A stretch of DNA of 6,268 bases from Kiritimatiellia bacterium. GTDB lineage: Bacteria; Verrucomicrobiota; Kiritimatiellia; RFP12; UBA1067. The notes beneath the pieces are model-generated. The model was not told the origin of the DNA and made no database searches. It saw only the letters and a program-made list of their open reading frames with translations. The position numbers and the translations under genes are program-made. The stretch covers positions 1 through 6,268 of the forward strand of contig JAFRNO010000313.1 in assembly GCA_017430155.1 (NCBI GenBank), written 5' to 3'. Shown here in pieces: positions 1 to 6,268 of the stretch (position 1 is the stretch's first letter; each line of letters opens with the position of its first letter).

Positions 1-1
1 G

Positions 2-250
2 ACCGTCTTCGCGGGCGTGTCGCCCGCCTCGCCGTTCTTCCGCACCGTGCGCGTGGCACCGCAGCCGGCCGGACTCAAGTTCGTGAAGGCGAAGACGCCG
101 TGTCCGCAGGGCATCATCGAGACGGATCTCCATTTCGAGGGCGATACGGTGCGCGGCACGGTGACGTTGCCGAAGGGCCTCACGGGCACGTTCGAATGGC
201 GTGGCAAGACGCGTCCGCTCGCCTCAGGTCGCCAGGAGGTTGCGCTGTGA
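2..250 (+). CDS. C-terminal fragment of a probable alpha-L-rhamnosidase-like glycoside hydrolase (GH78-type C-terminal domain)
   Basis: Only the last 82 residues are in the window; the frame is open to the left edge and ends at TGA 248-250. The visible part begins with a segment reading FAGVSPASPFFRTVRVAPQP. This resembles the junction in GH78 alpha-L-rhamnosidases where the (alpha/alpha)6 barrel passes into the small C-terminal beta-sandwich. It is followed by a PQGIIETDL turn (compare 'tp.G.I.v' in the family) and a VTLPKGLTGTFEWRGK strand pair near the end, typical of the closing beta-sheet of these enzymes. The catalytic barrel lies upstream and cannot be inspected, so the activity (release of terminal rhamnose from pectin or glycosides) is inferred from the tail alone. 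The stop codon overlaps the start of the next gene, which indicates cotranscription and probably translational coupling. Another multidomain glycosidase with a similar sandwich tail is possible. Confidence 0.7.
   Translation, partial: TVFAGVSPASPFFRTVRVAPQPAGLKFVKAKTPCPQGIIETDLHFEGDTVRGTVTLPKGLTGTFEWRGKTRPLASGRQEVAL
234..240 (+). promoter_or_regulatory. Shine-Dalgarno site for the beta-helix gene
   Basis: AGGAGGT lies 6 bases before GTG 247 and inside the last codons of the upstream gene. It decides the start: the longer in-frame reading from ATG 100 has no comparable site, would overlap the upstream gene by about 150 bases, and would bury the signal peptide. Confidence 0.85.
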
Positions 251-2409
251 GGGCGCGCGCGGCCCTCTGTGCGGCGTTGCCCCTCGCCTTTGCGTGCGCG
301 GCGGCTGATTTTCCTGTGGCTCCCGGCGCGTCTATTTCCGACGCGGTCACGAAGGCCCGCGCGGCGGGCGGCACGAATACCGTCACGCTTGCCGCCGGCG
401 ACTGGTTCCTCGAGACGCCGCTCGTGTTCGACGCACGGGACGCCGGTCTCACCGTGCGCGGCGCGGGGGCGGGCCGCACGCGGATTTGGGGCGGTCGCCG
501 CCTGAGGGGGTGGCGTCCGGACGGCGACAAGTTCTGGAGCGTGGACCTGCCGGAGGTGAAGGATGGCACGTGGAACTTCCGCGCGCTCGTGGTGGACGGC
601 GCGCTCGCGCCGCGCGCGTGCTTTCCGGGTGGGACGAACCGCTTCGACAACCTCGGCACGTGGGATCTGCCGCTTCTGCCGGCGCTCGCGGGCCACTGGC
701 CGCGCAAGCCCACCTATGCGGAGCTTGTGACAATGCCGTACAAGGCCGCGGACCTGCCGGACACGATGGACTTCCGCAACGCCGAAATCCGCCTCTACCA
801 CATGTGGTCGGAGTCGCTCAGCACCGTGGCGTCGAACGATCTCGCGCGCCACGTCGTCTATCTCTCCCAGCCCGCCGCGTGGCCGATGGGCGCGTGCGGA
901 CGCCGTCAGTACGAGGTGTACAACACGCGCGAGGGGATGACGGCGCCGGGACAGTGGTATCTCGACCGCACGCGCGGAAAGGTCGTCTACTGGCCGAAGC
1001 CGGGTCAGGACATGTCGAAGATGCTCGTGGTGGCGCCGCGTCTGGAGACGGTCGTGCGCGTGGCGGGCTCGAAGAAGGGCCCTGTGCGCGGCTTGACGCT
1101 GGCGGATTTCACGGTGCAGGCCGCGACGCCGCCCGACCGGCGCGCGGGCTTCGGCGGCGGCGACCTGCCGCCGGCCGTCCTGCTCGTCGAGACGGAGAAG
1201 TGCGCGGCGGAGCGCCTGGAGGTGTGCAACGTGGGCGGCGTGGGCGTGCGGATCGGCGGGATCGGAACCCGTCTCGCGGCGTGCGACGTGCACCACGTGG
1301 GCGCGCGCGGGGTGAGCGCGTACGGCGACGGGCTGCTCCTCGTCTCGAACCGCGTCTGCCACGTGGGCCTGCAGTACCCCTCGTCCTGCGCGATGGGCGT
1401 GGGCGGCCGGGACGTGGCGGTGCGCCGCAACGAGGTCTACGACTCGCCCTATTCGGGCATCATCGGCGGCGGCACGGACATCCTCTTCGAGGAGAACTGC
1501 ATCCACCACGTGATGCGCGTGCTGCACGACGGCGCGGCGATCTACGGCAACATGACGCGCGCTGTGATGCGCGGGAACGTGGTGCACGACATCGTGCCCG
1601 TCGGGAAGGGCTTCGGCGCGAGCGCGTTCTACTACGACGAGGGCGCGCTCGACTGCGTGATCGAGCGGAACGTGGCGTACGGCGTGCCGCGTCCGATCCA
1701 CGAGCACATGACGCGCGGCACGCAGGTACGCGACAACACGTTCGTCGCCGACGGCGACATGGCGATTTCCTTCCAGCGGTCGGTCAACTGCACGTTCGAG
1801 CGCAACACGCTCGTGCTGGGCGGGAATCTGAACTGCACCTATCCCGAGGCGGTCAAGACGTGGGAGGGAAACCGTGTGTTCCGTCCCGCGCCGGGACGCG
1901 CGGACCGTCTCGACATCGGCGAGGCGCGTCCCGTGCCGCAGCCGCAGAAGCCGCGCGCGCCGCTCGCCGTCGCGCGCGCGGAGACGGCGCCCGTGATGGA
2001 CGGCCAGTTCGCGCCCGGCGAATGGAAGGGGCGGATGCAGTCCCTCGACCGCACGCCCGACGGGTTCCTCATCGGGGGCAGCACCGCGTATCTTCGCACG
2101 GCGTGGGACGACGCGAACCTGTATGTGGGCGTGTTCGTGGCGAACTTCGGCTCGATGGAGGTGTCCAAGGGGACCACGTGGGGCGTTGATGACGGCGTGG
2201 AGGTGAGCGTGGCGGGGAAGCCCCGGCGTGCGTTCGCCGACGGACGCAAGAAGTGGGTGTACGAAGTGGCGATCCCGTTCGCCGAACTCGGCGTGAGCCC
2301 GAAGGCGAGCGTGAAACTGCCGTTCAACGTGCGCGTGCGCAACAGCCAGTACGGGGAATGGCGCCAGTGGGACGCGGACGACCGCACGCCGCAGCTGCTG
2401 TTGCAATGA
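247..2409 (+). CDS. Secreted right-handed parallel beta-helix protein with C-terminal CBM9-like domain (possible GH141-like glycosidase)
   Basis: The protein has 720 residues and starts at GTG 247, which overlaps the previous stop (GTGA) and sits behind a strong Shine-Dalgarno site. Residues 1-20 form a signal peptide (Arg-rich n-region, Ala/Leu core, AAA before D21), so it is exported. Residues 21-70 look like the cap of a beta-helix (ISDAV..A...GGTNTVTL..G), followed by a GGRRLRGW turn. A GQWYLDRTRGKVVYWP motif at about 235-250 is typical of large beta-helix glycosidases such as GH141. Residues about 275-570 show repeating short strands with stacked Asn/Val and turns (CNVGGV, RNEVYDS, ENCIHHV, RGNVVHDI, ERNVAYGV, RDNTFV), including an acidic YYDEGALD at 462-469. 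Residues about 582-720 form a separate beta-sandwich (MDG.F..GEW, AYLRTAWDDANLYVGVFV, WGVDDGVEV, YEVAIPFAELG) of the CBM9/DOMON type, likely for carbohydrate or surface binding. Exact activity (glycosidase, lyase or binding protein) cannot be read from the sequence; neighbours favour a pectin-type substrate. Confidence 0.85.
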   Translation: MRARAALCAALPLAFACAAADFPVAPGASISDAVTKARAAGGTNTVTLAAGDWFLETPLVFDARDAGLTVRGAGAGRTRIWGGRRLRGWRPDGDKFWSVDLPEVKDGTWNFRALVVDGALAPRACFPGGTNRFDNLGTWDLPLLPALAGHWPRKPTYAELVTMPYKAADLPDTMDFRNAEIRLYHMWSESLSTVASNDLARHVVYLSQPAAWPMGACGRRQYEVYNTREGMTAPGQWYLDRTRGKVVYWPKPGQDMSKMLVVAPRLETVVRVAGSKKGPVRGLTLADFTVQAATPPDRRAGFGGGDLPPAVLLVETEKCAAERLEVCNVGGVGVRIGGIGTRLAACDVHHVGARGVSAYGDGLLLVSNRVCHVGLQYPSSCAMGVGGRDVAVRRNEVYDSPYSGIIGGGTDILFEENCIHHVMRVLHDGAAIYGNMTRAVMRGNVVHDIVPVGKGFGASAFYYDEGALDCVIERNVAYGVPRPIHEHMTRGTQVRDNTFVADGDMAISFQRSVNCTFERNTLVLGGNLNCTYPEAVKTWEGNRVFRPAPGRADRLDIGEARPVPQPQKPRAPLAVARAETAPVMDGQFAPGEWKGRMQSLDRTPDGFLIGGSTAYLRTAWDDANLYVGVFVANFGSMEVSKGTTWGVDDGVEVSVAGKPRRAFADGRKKWVYEVAIPFAELGVSPKASVKLPFNVRVRNSQYGEWRQWDADDRTPQLLLQ

Positions 2410-2411
2410 TC

Positions 2412-2419
2412 AAGGAGGT
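2412..2419 (+). promoter_or_regulatory. Shine-Dalgarno site for the lipoprotein gene
   Basis: AAGGAGGT, a full match to the anti-Shine-Dalgarno end of 16S rRNA, lies 7 bases before ATG 2427. It selects that start over ATG 2406, which overlaps the previous stop but lies upstream of the site. Confidence 0.9.
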
Positions 2420-2426
2420 CCAGCAC

Positions 2427-2867
2427 ATGAAGCACTTTCAACATGGATTGGGGTGGCGAGCCTCCGCGTGCGCACTGCTCGCGCTCCTCCTGGCCGGGTG
2501 CGCGACCGAGCACCACATCACGGATGCGCGCCATCCCGAGGTGGCGATCACGCCGGACGGCGGTGTCACCTACCGGGGCAAGTTCGTCGATGCCGAAGAC
2601 CTCCCGGGGCTCCTGAAGGACTCGGGCCTCACGAAACAGGACACGATCAACATCCACGTTCCCGAAGATCTCAAGGACATGCGCACGCCCCGCCGCGTGA
2701 TGGCGATCCTCTCGCGGAACGGCTTCACGCGTCCGATTCTCGTGAGCGACCGCAAGTCGTACACCGAGCTCGGCAAGACCGCCGACGAGCGCCGCCTTGA
2801 GCGTCGCCGCCAGCAGCAGGAGCAGATGAAGCTTCCGCCCTCCAAGCGCACGATCCGCTACAAATGA
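2427..2867 (+). CDS. Small lipoprotein with an ExbD/TolR-like periplasmic domain
   Basis: The protein has 146 residues, with its start fixed by a perfect Shine-Dalgarno site. Residues 1-24 are a lipoprotein signal (hydrophobic ALLALLLAG, lipobox L22-A-G-C25). Cys25 should be lipidated, and Ala at +2 favours outer-membrane sorting by the E. coli Lol rule. Residues 38-109 follow the order of the ExbD/TolR soluble domain: a V-x-I-x-x-D-G-G strand, then Y-x-G and a V-D-x-x-x-L helix (residues 49-63). Next comes a D-T-I-x-I strand (72-76), a helix with V-M-x-x-L (91-95), G-F (99-100), and a final I-L-V strand (104-106). Canonical ExbD has an N-terminal transmembrane helix with a proton-handling Asp; here a lipid anchor takes its place, so it cannot form the usual ExbB-bound channel. 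Residues 118-146 are a charged Arg/Gln/Glu tail, likely helical at first. The gene lies between the beta-helix and symporter genes with 17- and 22-base gaps. Lipoprotein: near certain. ExbD relationship: inferred from pattern only. Confidence 0.85.
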   Translation: MKHFQHGLGWRASACALLALLLAGCATEHHITDARHPEVAITPDGGVTYRGKFVDAEDLPGLLKDSGLTKQDTINIHVPEDLKDMRTPRRVMAILSRNGFTRPILVSDRKSYTELGKTADERRLERRRQQQEQMKLPPSKRTIRYK

Positions 2868-2878
2868 ACGCACGCCGC

Positions 2879-2886
2879 AGGAAGGA
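2879..2886 (+). promoter_or_regulatory. Shine-Dalgarno site for the symporter gene
   Basis: AGGAAGGA precedes ATG 2890. Its first AGGA is 7 bases from the start codon and its second is 3. It is weaker than the sites of the two preceding genes but sufficient to support this start, which also gives a normal N-terminus for the family. Confidence 0.65.
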
Positions 2887-2889
2887 AAC

Positions 2890-4386
2890 ATGACCAACGC
2901 AACTGATATCGCGCAGACCGGCTGGCTCGACACGCTCACCGCGTGGGTGGACGCGGCGAGCGGGTGGGTGTGGGGACTGCCGCTCATCGTCGCGATCTTC
3001 GCGACGGGGATCCTGCTTTCGGCCATGCTCCGGTTCAAGCACGTGCTCAGCCTCGGGCGCGCGTTCAGGTACATGTTCCACTTCGAGAAGGGCTCCGGCG
3101 CCCATGGCGAGGTGAGCCATTTCGGCGCGCTGTGCACGGCTCTCTCGGCCACGATCGGCACGGGCAACATCGTGGGCGTGGCGACGGCCATCGGCACGGG
3201 CGGACCCGGCGCGCTTTTCTGGATGGAGGTGGCGGCGTTCTTCGGCATGGCCACGAAGTACGCGGAGGGGCTTCTCGCGGTGAAGTACCGCGAGGTGCTG
3301 TCCGACGGCCGTATCCTCGGCGGCCCGTTCTACTACATTGAGCGCGGCCTCGGGCCGAAGTGGAAGTGGCTGGCTGTGATGTTCGCGTTCTTCGGCGCGA
3401 CGGCGGGCATCATGGGAATCGGCACGATCACGCAGATCAACGGCATCACGTCCGCCGTGCAGCGTTTCTGCGACCCGGGCTTCAATCCGAGCGACCCCTC
3501 GACGGGCATCTGCCTGTTCGGGAACACCTACTCCCTTGCCGTGGTGGTGGCGGGGGTGGCCGTCACGCTCTGCGTGGGACTCGTGGTAATCGGCGGGCTC
3601 AAGCGCATCGCGAAGGTCTCGATGGTGGTGGTGCCTTTCATGGCCGTCACCTACACGCTCGTCTGCCTGCTGGTGATGATCGCCAACTTCGAGAAGATCC
3701 CCGACGCCGTCTGCCTGATCGTCAAGGCGGCGTTCAATCCCGCCGCCGTCACGGGTGGCGCCGTCGGCACGCTGTTCATCGCCCTGCAGAAGGGGGTCGC
3801 GCGCGGCATCTTCTCAACCGAGGCCGGCCTCGGGTCCGAACCGATCGCCGCCGCCGCCGCGCAGACGAAGGAACCGACCCGCCAGGGCCTCGTGTCGATG
3901 ACCGGCACCTTCATCGACACGACCGTGATCTGCACCATGACCGGGCTCACGATCGTCCTCTCCGGCGCATGGGACCCCTCGCTCAAGCTCGAAGGCGTGA
4001 AAATCACGATTGAGGCGTTCAACCGCGGCCTCGCGTTCCTGCCGCACGCCGACGTGATCGCTCCGTGCTTCCTGATGGTCGCGCTCGCCTTCTTCGCGTT
4101 CACCACGATTCTCGGCTGGGACTACTACTCCGAGCGCTGCCTCGAGTACCTCGTGGGCACGAAGCGGCAGTGGGCCGTGAAGCTCTACCGGCTCCTCTAC
4201 GTGCTCGTGGTGTTCGTGGGGCCCTATCTTACGGTGAGCGTGGTGTGGGGCGTGGCGGACGTCTTCAACGGCCTGATGGCCTTCCCGAACCTCGTCGCGC
4301 TCATTCTGCTCTCGCCCGTCGTGGTGCGCACCACGCGCGACTACTTCAAGCGCATCGACCCGTCCTCCCCGCGCTACTACCCATGA
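2890..4386 (+). CDS. Sodium:alanine/glycine symporter (AGCS family, AlsT/DagA type)
   Basis: This 498-residue inner-membrane protein, normal length for the AGCS family (TC 2.A.25), couples Na+ (sometimes H+) entry to uptake of alanine or glycine. Membrane segments are visible at about 26-47, 79-101, 104-125, 160-182, 215-237, 243-266, 339-360, 389-410, 432-455 and 461-483, with further hydrophobic stretches between. Family signatures are intact: ALSATIGTGNIVGVATAIG (84-102), GGPGALFWMEVAAFFG (104-119, close to the PROSITE pattern but with Glu where Trp is usual), GGPFYYIERGLG near 145-156, and GVARGIFSTEAGLGSEP (302-318). A loop between about 192 and 214 appears longer than usual and carries two cysteines (C194, C208). 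Substrate specificity cannot be read from sequence. It is unusual to find this transporter inside a run of glycosidase genes; possible roles are amino-acid uptake accompanying glycoprotein or cell-wall use, or transport of an unrecognised small solute. Its stop overlaps the next start (ATGA). Confidence 0.95.
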   Translation: MTNATDIAQTGWLDTLTAWVDAASGWVWGLPLIVAIFATGILLSAMLRFKHVLSLGRAFRYMFHFEKGSGAHGEVSHFGALCTALSATIGTGNIVGVATAIGTGGPGALFWMEVAAFFGMATKYAEGLLAVKYREVLSDGRILGGPFYYIERGLGPKWKWLAVMFAFFGATAGIMGIGTITQINGITSAVQRFCDPGFNPSDPSTGICLFGNTYSLAVVVAGVAVTLCVGLVVIGGLKRIAKVSMVVVPFMAVTYTLVCLLVMIANFEKIPDAVCLIVKAAFNPAAVTGGAVGTLFIALQKGVARGIFSTEAGLGSEPIAAAAAQTKEPTRQGLVSMTGTFIDTTVICTMTGLTIVLSGAWDPSLKLEGVKITIEAFNRGLAFLPHADVIAPCFLMVALAFFAFTTILGWDYYSERCLEYLVGTKRQWAVKLYRLLYVLVVFVGPYLTVSVVWGVADVFNGLMAFPNLVALILLSPVVVRTTRDYFKRIDPSSPRYYP

Positions 4387-6268
4387 GAATCGCCTCCATC
4401 TTCTGCGCCGCGTGCGCGGCGGCGTGTTGCGCGGCGGAGACGCCGTTTCTTGCGGGGCATCGGGCTTCGTTCTACCCCGGCGCCGAGTTTCCGGGCGCGT
4501 CGGGCTCGTTGCTGGTGACGAACGGCGAGCTGCGCCTCACGTTCGACTTTTCGAAGGGCGGACACTACGTGGCGGCGAACTTCGCCCTGCCCGAACGCCC
4601 GACCGCTCGCGGCGTGTCGTTCGAGGCGAGCTGCCCCGACGGCGCGTTCGTGACGCTGCGCGTGACGGACGCGACGGGACAGACCTTCCAGCAGTATCTC
4701 GACGGCGAAACCGAGAGCTGGGAGAAAATCGCCACGCGCGTGGATGCGCCGGGCGGACGCTGGGGCGGGGCGAACGACGGTGTGTTCCACCAGCCGGTCA
4801 CCGGCATTTCCGTGCTGGCGGACAACCTCACGCCCGACGCGCCCGACGGGGCGCGCGGGACGCTCTGCGTGCGTAACATCCGCCTCCTCGACCGCGACCC
4901 CGCCGACCTCGCGCCGGCGCGTCCCGCGCGCACGATCGCGCAGTTGACCGACGAGGCGCACCGCCTGCGCGACGAACTCGCCCGCGAGTTGCCGGACCTC
5001 GAACGGCGCGGGCTCGGCGCGAAGACGCGTGCCACCGTTGCGGTGATGGACGACTTCTTCCCGTGGTTGCGCGAGGACGTCGCGCGCGGCTTCACGAACC
5101 GCGCACACCGCGCACTGTGGGAGATGGTGGACATCGGCCACGCGGGACTCGCCCCACAAGAACGCATCCGCGCCGGACAGGAGGCCGACGCGCCCGTGCC
5201 GCATTTCGTCACGAGCCCCGTGGAAACCTCGCACGCCCAGCTCGTCGCCATGCGCGCGTGGCCAGACGGACGCCGCGAGCGCGGCAACGTGGTTCTCACG
5301 GGCTTCGGGCACTTCGGCACGGTCCAGCGCGAGCTCGCGAAGCTGCCGCCGCTCGGCAACCACATCCTCCAGATGGAGATCGGCCCGAATTCCTTCCTGC
5401 CCGCCGAGAACGTGGTCAACACGAACGCGATCCGTCCGTTCCTCGACGCGGCCGCGCGCGGCGCGCGCGAGAATGTGCAGATCTGCCTGCTGCTGAGTCC
5501 GCACTACTTCCCCGCATGGGCGCTGCGCAAGTGGCCCGAACTGGGCGAATGCGCGGGCGGGTTCTTCCGCTACTGCGTGCACGACCCCCGCGCGCGCGGC
5601 GTGCTGGAGAAGTCGCTCCGCACGGTCATCCCGCTCATCCGGGGCAATCCCGCGCTGCACTCCGTGTGCCTCTCGAACGAGCCGGAGTGCGGGTTCCACG
5701 GCGCGCACTGCGCGCTGCGCGGCGAATGGCCGAAGTGGCTCGCGCACACGTACGGCACGACCGCGGCGATGAACGCCGCGTGGGGGACGTCCTACGCGTC
5801 GTTCGCCGACGTGCCGATGCCGAAGAGCTTCAAGGGCAACCCCGCCACGCCGGCGACGCTCGATTTCGTGCGGTTCAGCCGCGAGTCGTTCACGGCGTTC
5901 CATCGGCGGATGGCGGACGTGATCCACTCGATGGCGCCGGAGATCCCCGTCCACTCCAAGATCATGGTCCACGCCCTCTACGGACGCAATGCGACCTACT
6001 GGTCCGTGGACCCCGAGGCGTTCTCGAACCTGAGCCAGTACAACGGCAACGACGCGGTGGACATCCCGTCGTCGCATACGCGGTCCGGCTGGGCCCACGA
6101 CTGGTGGTCGATGGAGGCCGGCTACGACTACCAGCGCAGCTGCCGCGACGTGCCCGTGTTCAACACCGAGAACCACCTCATCCCGGACCGCGAGAAGCGG
6201 AGTGTGCGCGGGGAGCACATCTACACGGCGCTTTGGCAGAACACGGTGCACGGGCAGGGCGCGAACAC
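4383..6268 (+). CDS. Secreted GH42-like beta-galactosidase with N-terminal sandwich domain (3' end outside window)
   Basis: The frame starts at ATG 4383, overlapping the symporter stop, and stays open to the window edge (628 codons seen). Residues 1-18 form a short Cys-rich signal peptide, probably cleaved before E19. Residues about 19-170 look like a beta-sandwich accessory domain, then comes a charged helical stretch (about 185-240). A clan GH-A barrel begins near 300, with QMEIGPNS (330-337), LLLSPHYFPAWALRKWPEL around 372 and WLAHTYGTTAAMNAAWGTSY (452-471). That last motif is highly characteristic of GH42. The predicted acid/base is E433 in SNEPE and the nucleophile E596 in FNTENH; their spacing of 163 resembles GH42 enzymes such as Thermus A4 (E141/E312). 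Expected role: exo-release of terminal beta-galactose outside the cytoplasm. C390, C398, C436, H439, H442 and C443 surround the acid/base and may bind metal or form disulfides. No Shine-Dalgarno site is visible before the start, so translation probably depends on coupling. Another GH-A family is the main alternative. Confidence 0.88.
   Translation, partial: MRIASIFCAACAAACCAAETPFLAGHRASFYPGAEFPGASGSLLVTNGELRLTFDFSKGGHYVAANFALPERPTARGVSFEASCPDGAFVTLRVTDATGQTFQQYLDGETESWEKIATRVDAPGGRWGGANDGVFHQPVTGISVLADNLTPDAPDGARGTLCVRNIRLLDRDPADLAPARPARTIAQLTDEAHRLRDELARELPDLERRGLGAKTRATVAVMDDFFPWLREDVARGFTNRAHRALWEMVDIGHAGLAPQERIRAGQEADAPVPHFVTSPVETSHAQLVAMRAWPDGRRERGNVVLTGFGHFGTVQRELAKLPPLGNHILQMEIGPNSFLPAENVVNTNAIRPFLDAAARGARENVQICLLLSPHYFPAWALRKWPELGECAGGFFRYCVHDPRARGVLEKSLRTVIPLIRGNPALHSVCLSNEPECGFHGAHCALRGEWPKWLAHTYGTTAAMNAAWGTSYASFADVPMPKSFKGNPATPATLDFVRFSRESFTAFHRRMADVIHSMAPEIPVHSKIMVHALYGRNATYWSVDPEAFSNLSQYNGNDAVDIPSSHTRSGWAHDWWSMEAGYDYQRSCRDVPVFNTENHLIPDREKRSVRGEHIYTALWQNTVHGQGAN

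Noticed and set aside
100..246. Extended N-terminus of the beta-helix protein from ATG 100.
   Set aside because: It would overlap the upstream gene extensively and hide the signal peptide; the AGGAGGT site points to GTG 247.
486..2189. A 567-codon + strand frame inside the beta-helix gene.
   Set aside because: It is an Arg/Ala/Gly-rich out-of-frame reading of the beta-helix gene with no motif or start signal.
2406..2426. Alternative lipoprotein start at ATG 2406, overlapping the preceding stop.
   Set aside because: The perfect Shine-Dalgarno site lies downstream of this ATG and correctly spaced for ATG 2427, which also gives a standard lipoprotein leader.
1839..3254. A 471-codon minus-strand frame crossing three gene boundaries.
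   Set aside because: It spans the ends of the beta-helix and symporter genes and the whole lipoprotein gene, all of which have good start sites and family motifs. It shows no domain of its own.
5448..5470. Alternating GC tract that might suggest a Z-DNA-prone or regulatory element.
   Set aside because: It lies inside the GH42-like coding frame and is explained by consecutive Ala, Arg and Gly codons; similar tracts occur throughout the window.
4377..6251. A 624-codon open frame on the minus strand opposite the GH42-like gene.
   Set aside because: Its translation is dominated by Arg, Val, Ala, His and Glu with no recognisable domain. The + strand frame carries a signal peptide, GH42 motifs and both catalytic glutamates. 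Long antisense frames are expected where GC-rich codons are used.
1..6268. tRNA, rRNA, CRISPR arrays, insertion sequences, attachment sites, terminators and riboswitches.
   Set aside because: None was seen. Non-coding space amounts to two gaps of 17 and 22 bases, each filled by a Shine-Dalgarno region, and no direct or inverted repeat stood out by eye.

Overview
The window is a GC-rich bacterial segment carrying five genes, all on the + strand. They are packed end to end with a 4-base overlap, a 17-base gap, a 22-base gap and another 4-base overlap. This looks like the interior of one operon: no promoter or terminator has room inside it, and both ends run off the window. Three of the genes are clearly or probably carbohydrate-active, two of those have visible secretion signals (the N-terminus of the third is outside the window), and canonical Shine-Dalgarno sites are used. 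The combination of exported glycoside hydrolases, a beta-helix protein with a CBM9-like tail, an ExbD-like small protein and no SusC/SusD pair suggests a polysaccharide-degrading member of the Verrucomicrobiota/Kiritimatiellota/Lentisphaerota group. That assignment is an inference from style and gene content; no marker gene is present.

Layout: (1) 2-250 is the C-terminal end of a glycoside hydrolase that resembles the C-terminal domain of GH78 alpha-L-rhamnosidases. (2) 247-2409 is a secreted right-handed parallel beta-helix protein with a C-terminal CBM9/DOMON-type beta-sandwich; its N-terminal half recalls GH141-like enzymes. (3) 2427-2867 is a small lipoprotein whose mature part reads like the periplasmic domain of ExbD/TolR but has a lipobox where ExbD has its transmembrane helix. 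(4) 2890-4386 is a sodium:alanine/glycine symporter (AGCS family). (5) 4383-6268 (runs off the end) is a secreted GH42-like beta-galactosidase with an N-terminal sandwich domain. This last gene is open to the window edge on the + strand, and a 624-codon antisense frame that mirrors it is only a by-product of the base composition.

How they may work together: a rhamnosidase-like enzyme, a pectin-type beta-helix protein and a GH42-like galactosidase fit stepwise trimming of a rhamnose- and galactose-containing polymer, such as a rhamnogalacturonan with galactan side chains, outside the cytoplasm. The cotranscribed amino-acid symporter and ExbD-like lipoprotein do not fit that scheme directly. 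They are the most interesting part of the window, together with a Cys/His cluster flanking the predicted acid/base of the GH42-like enzyme.
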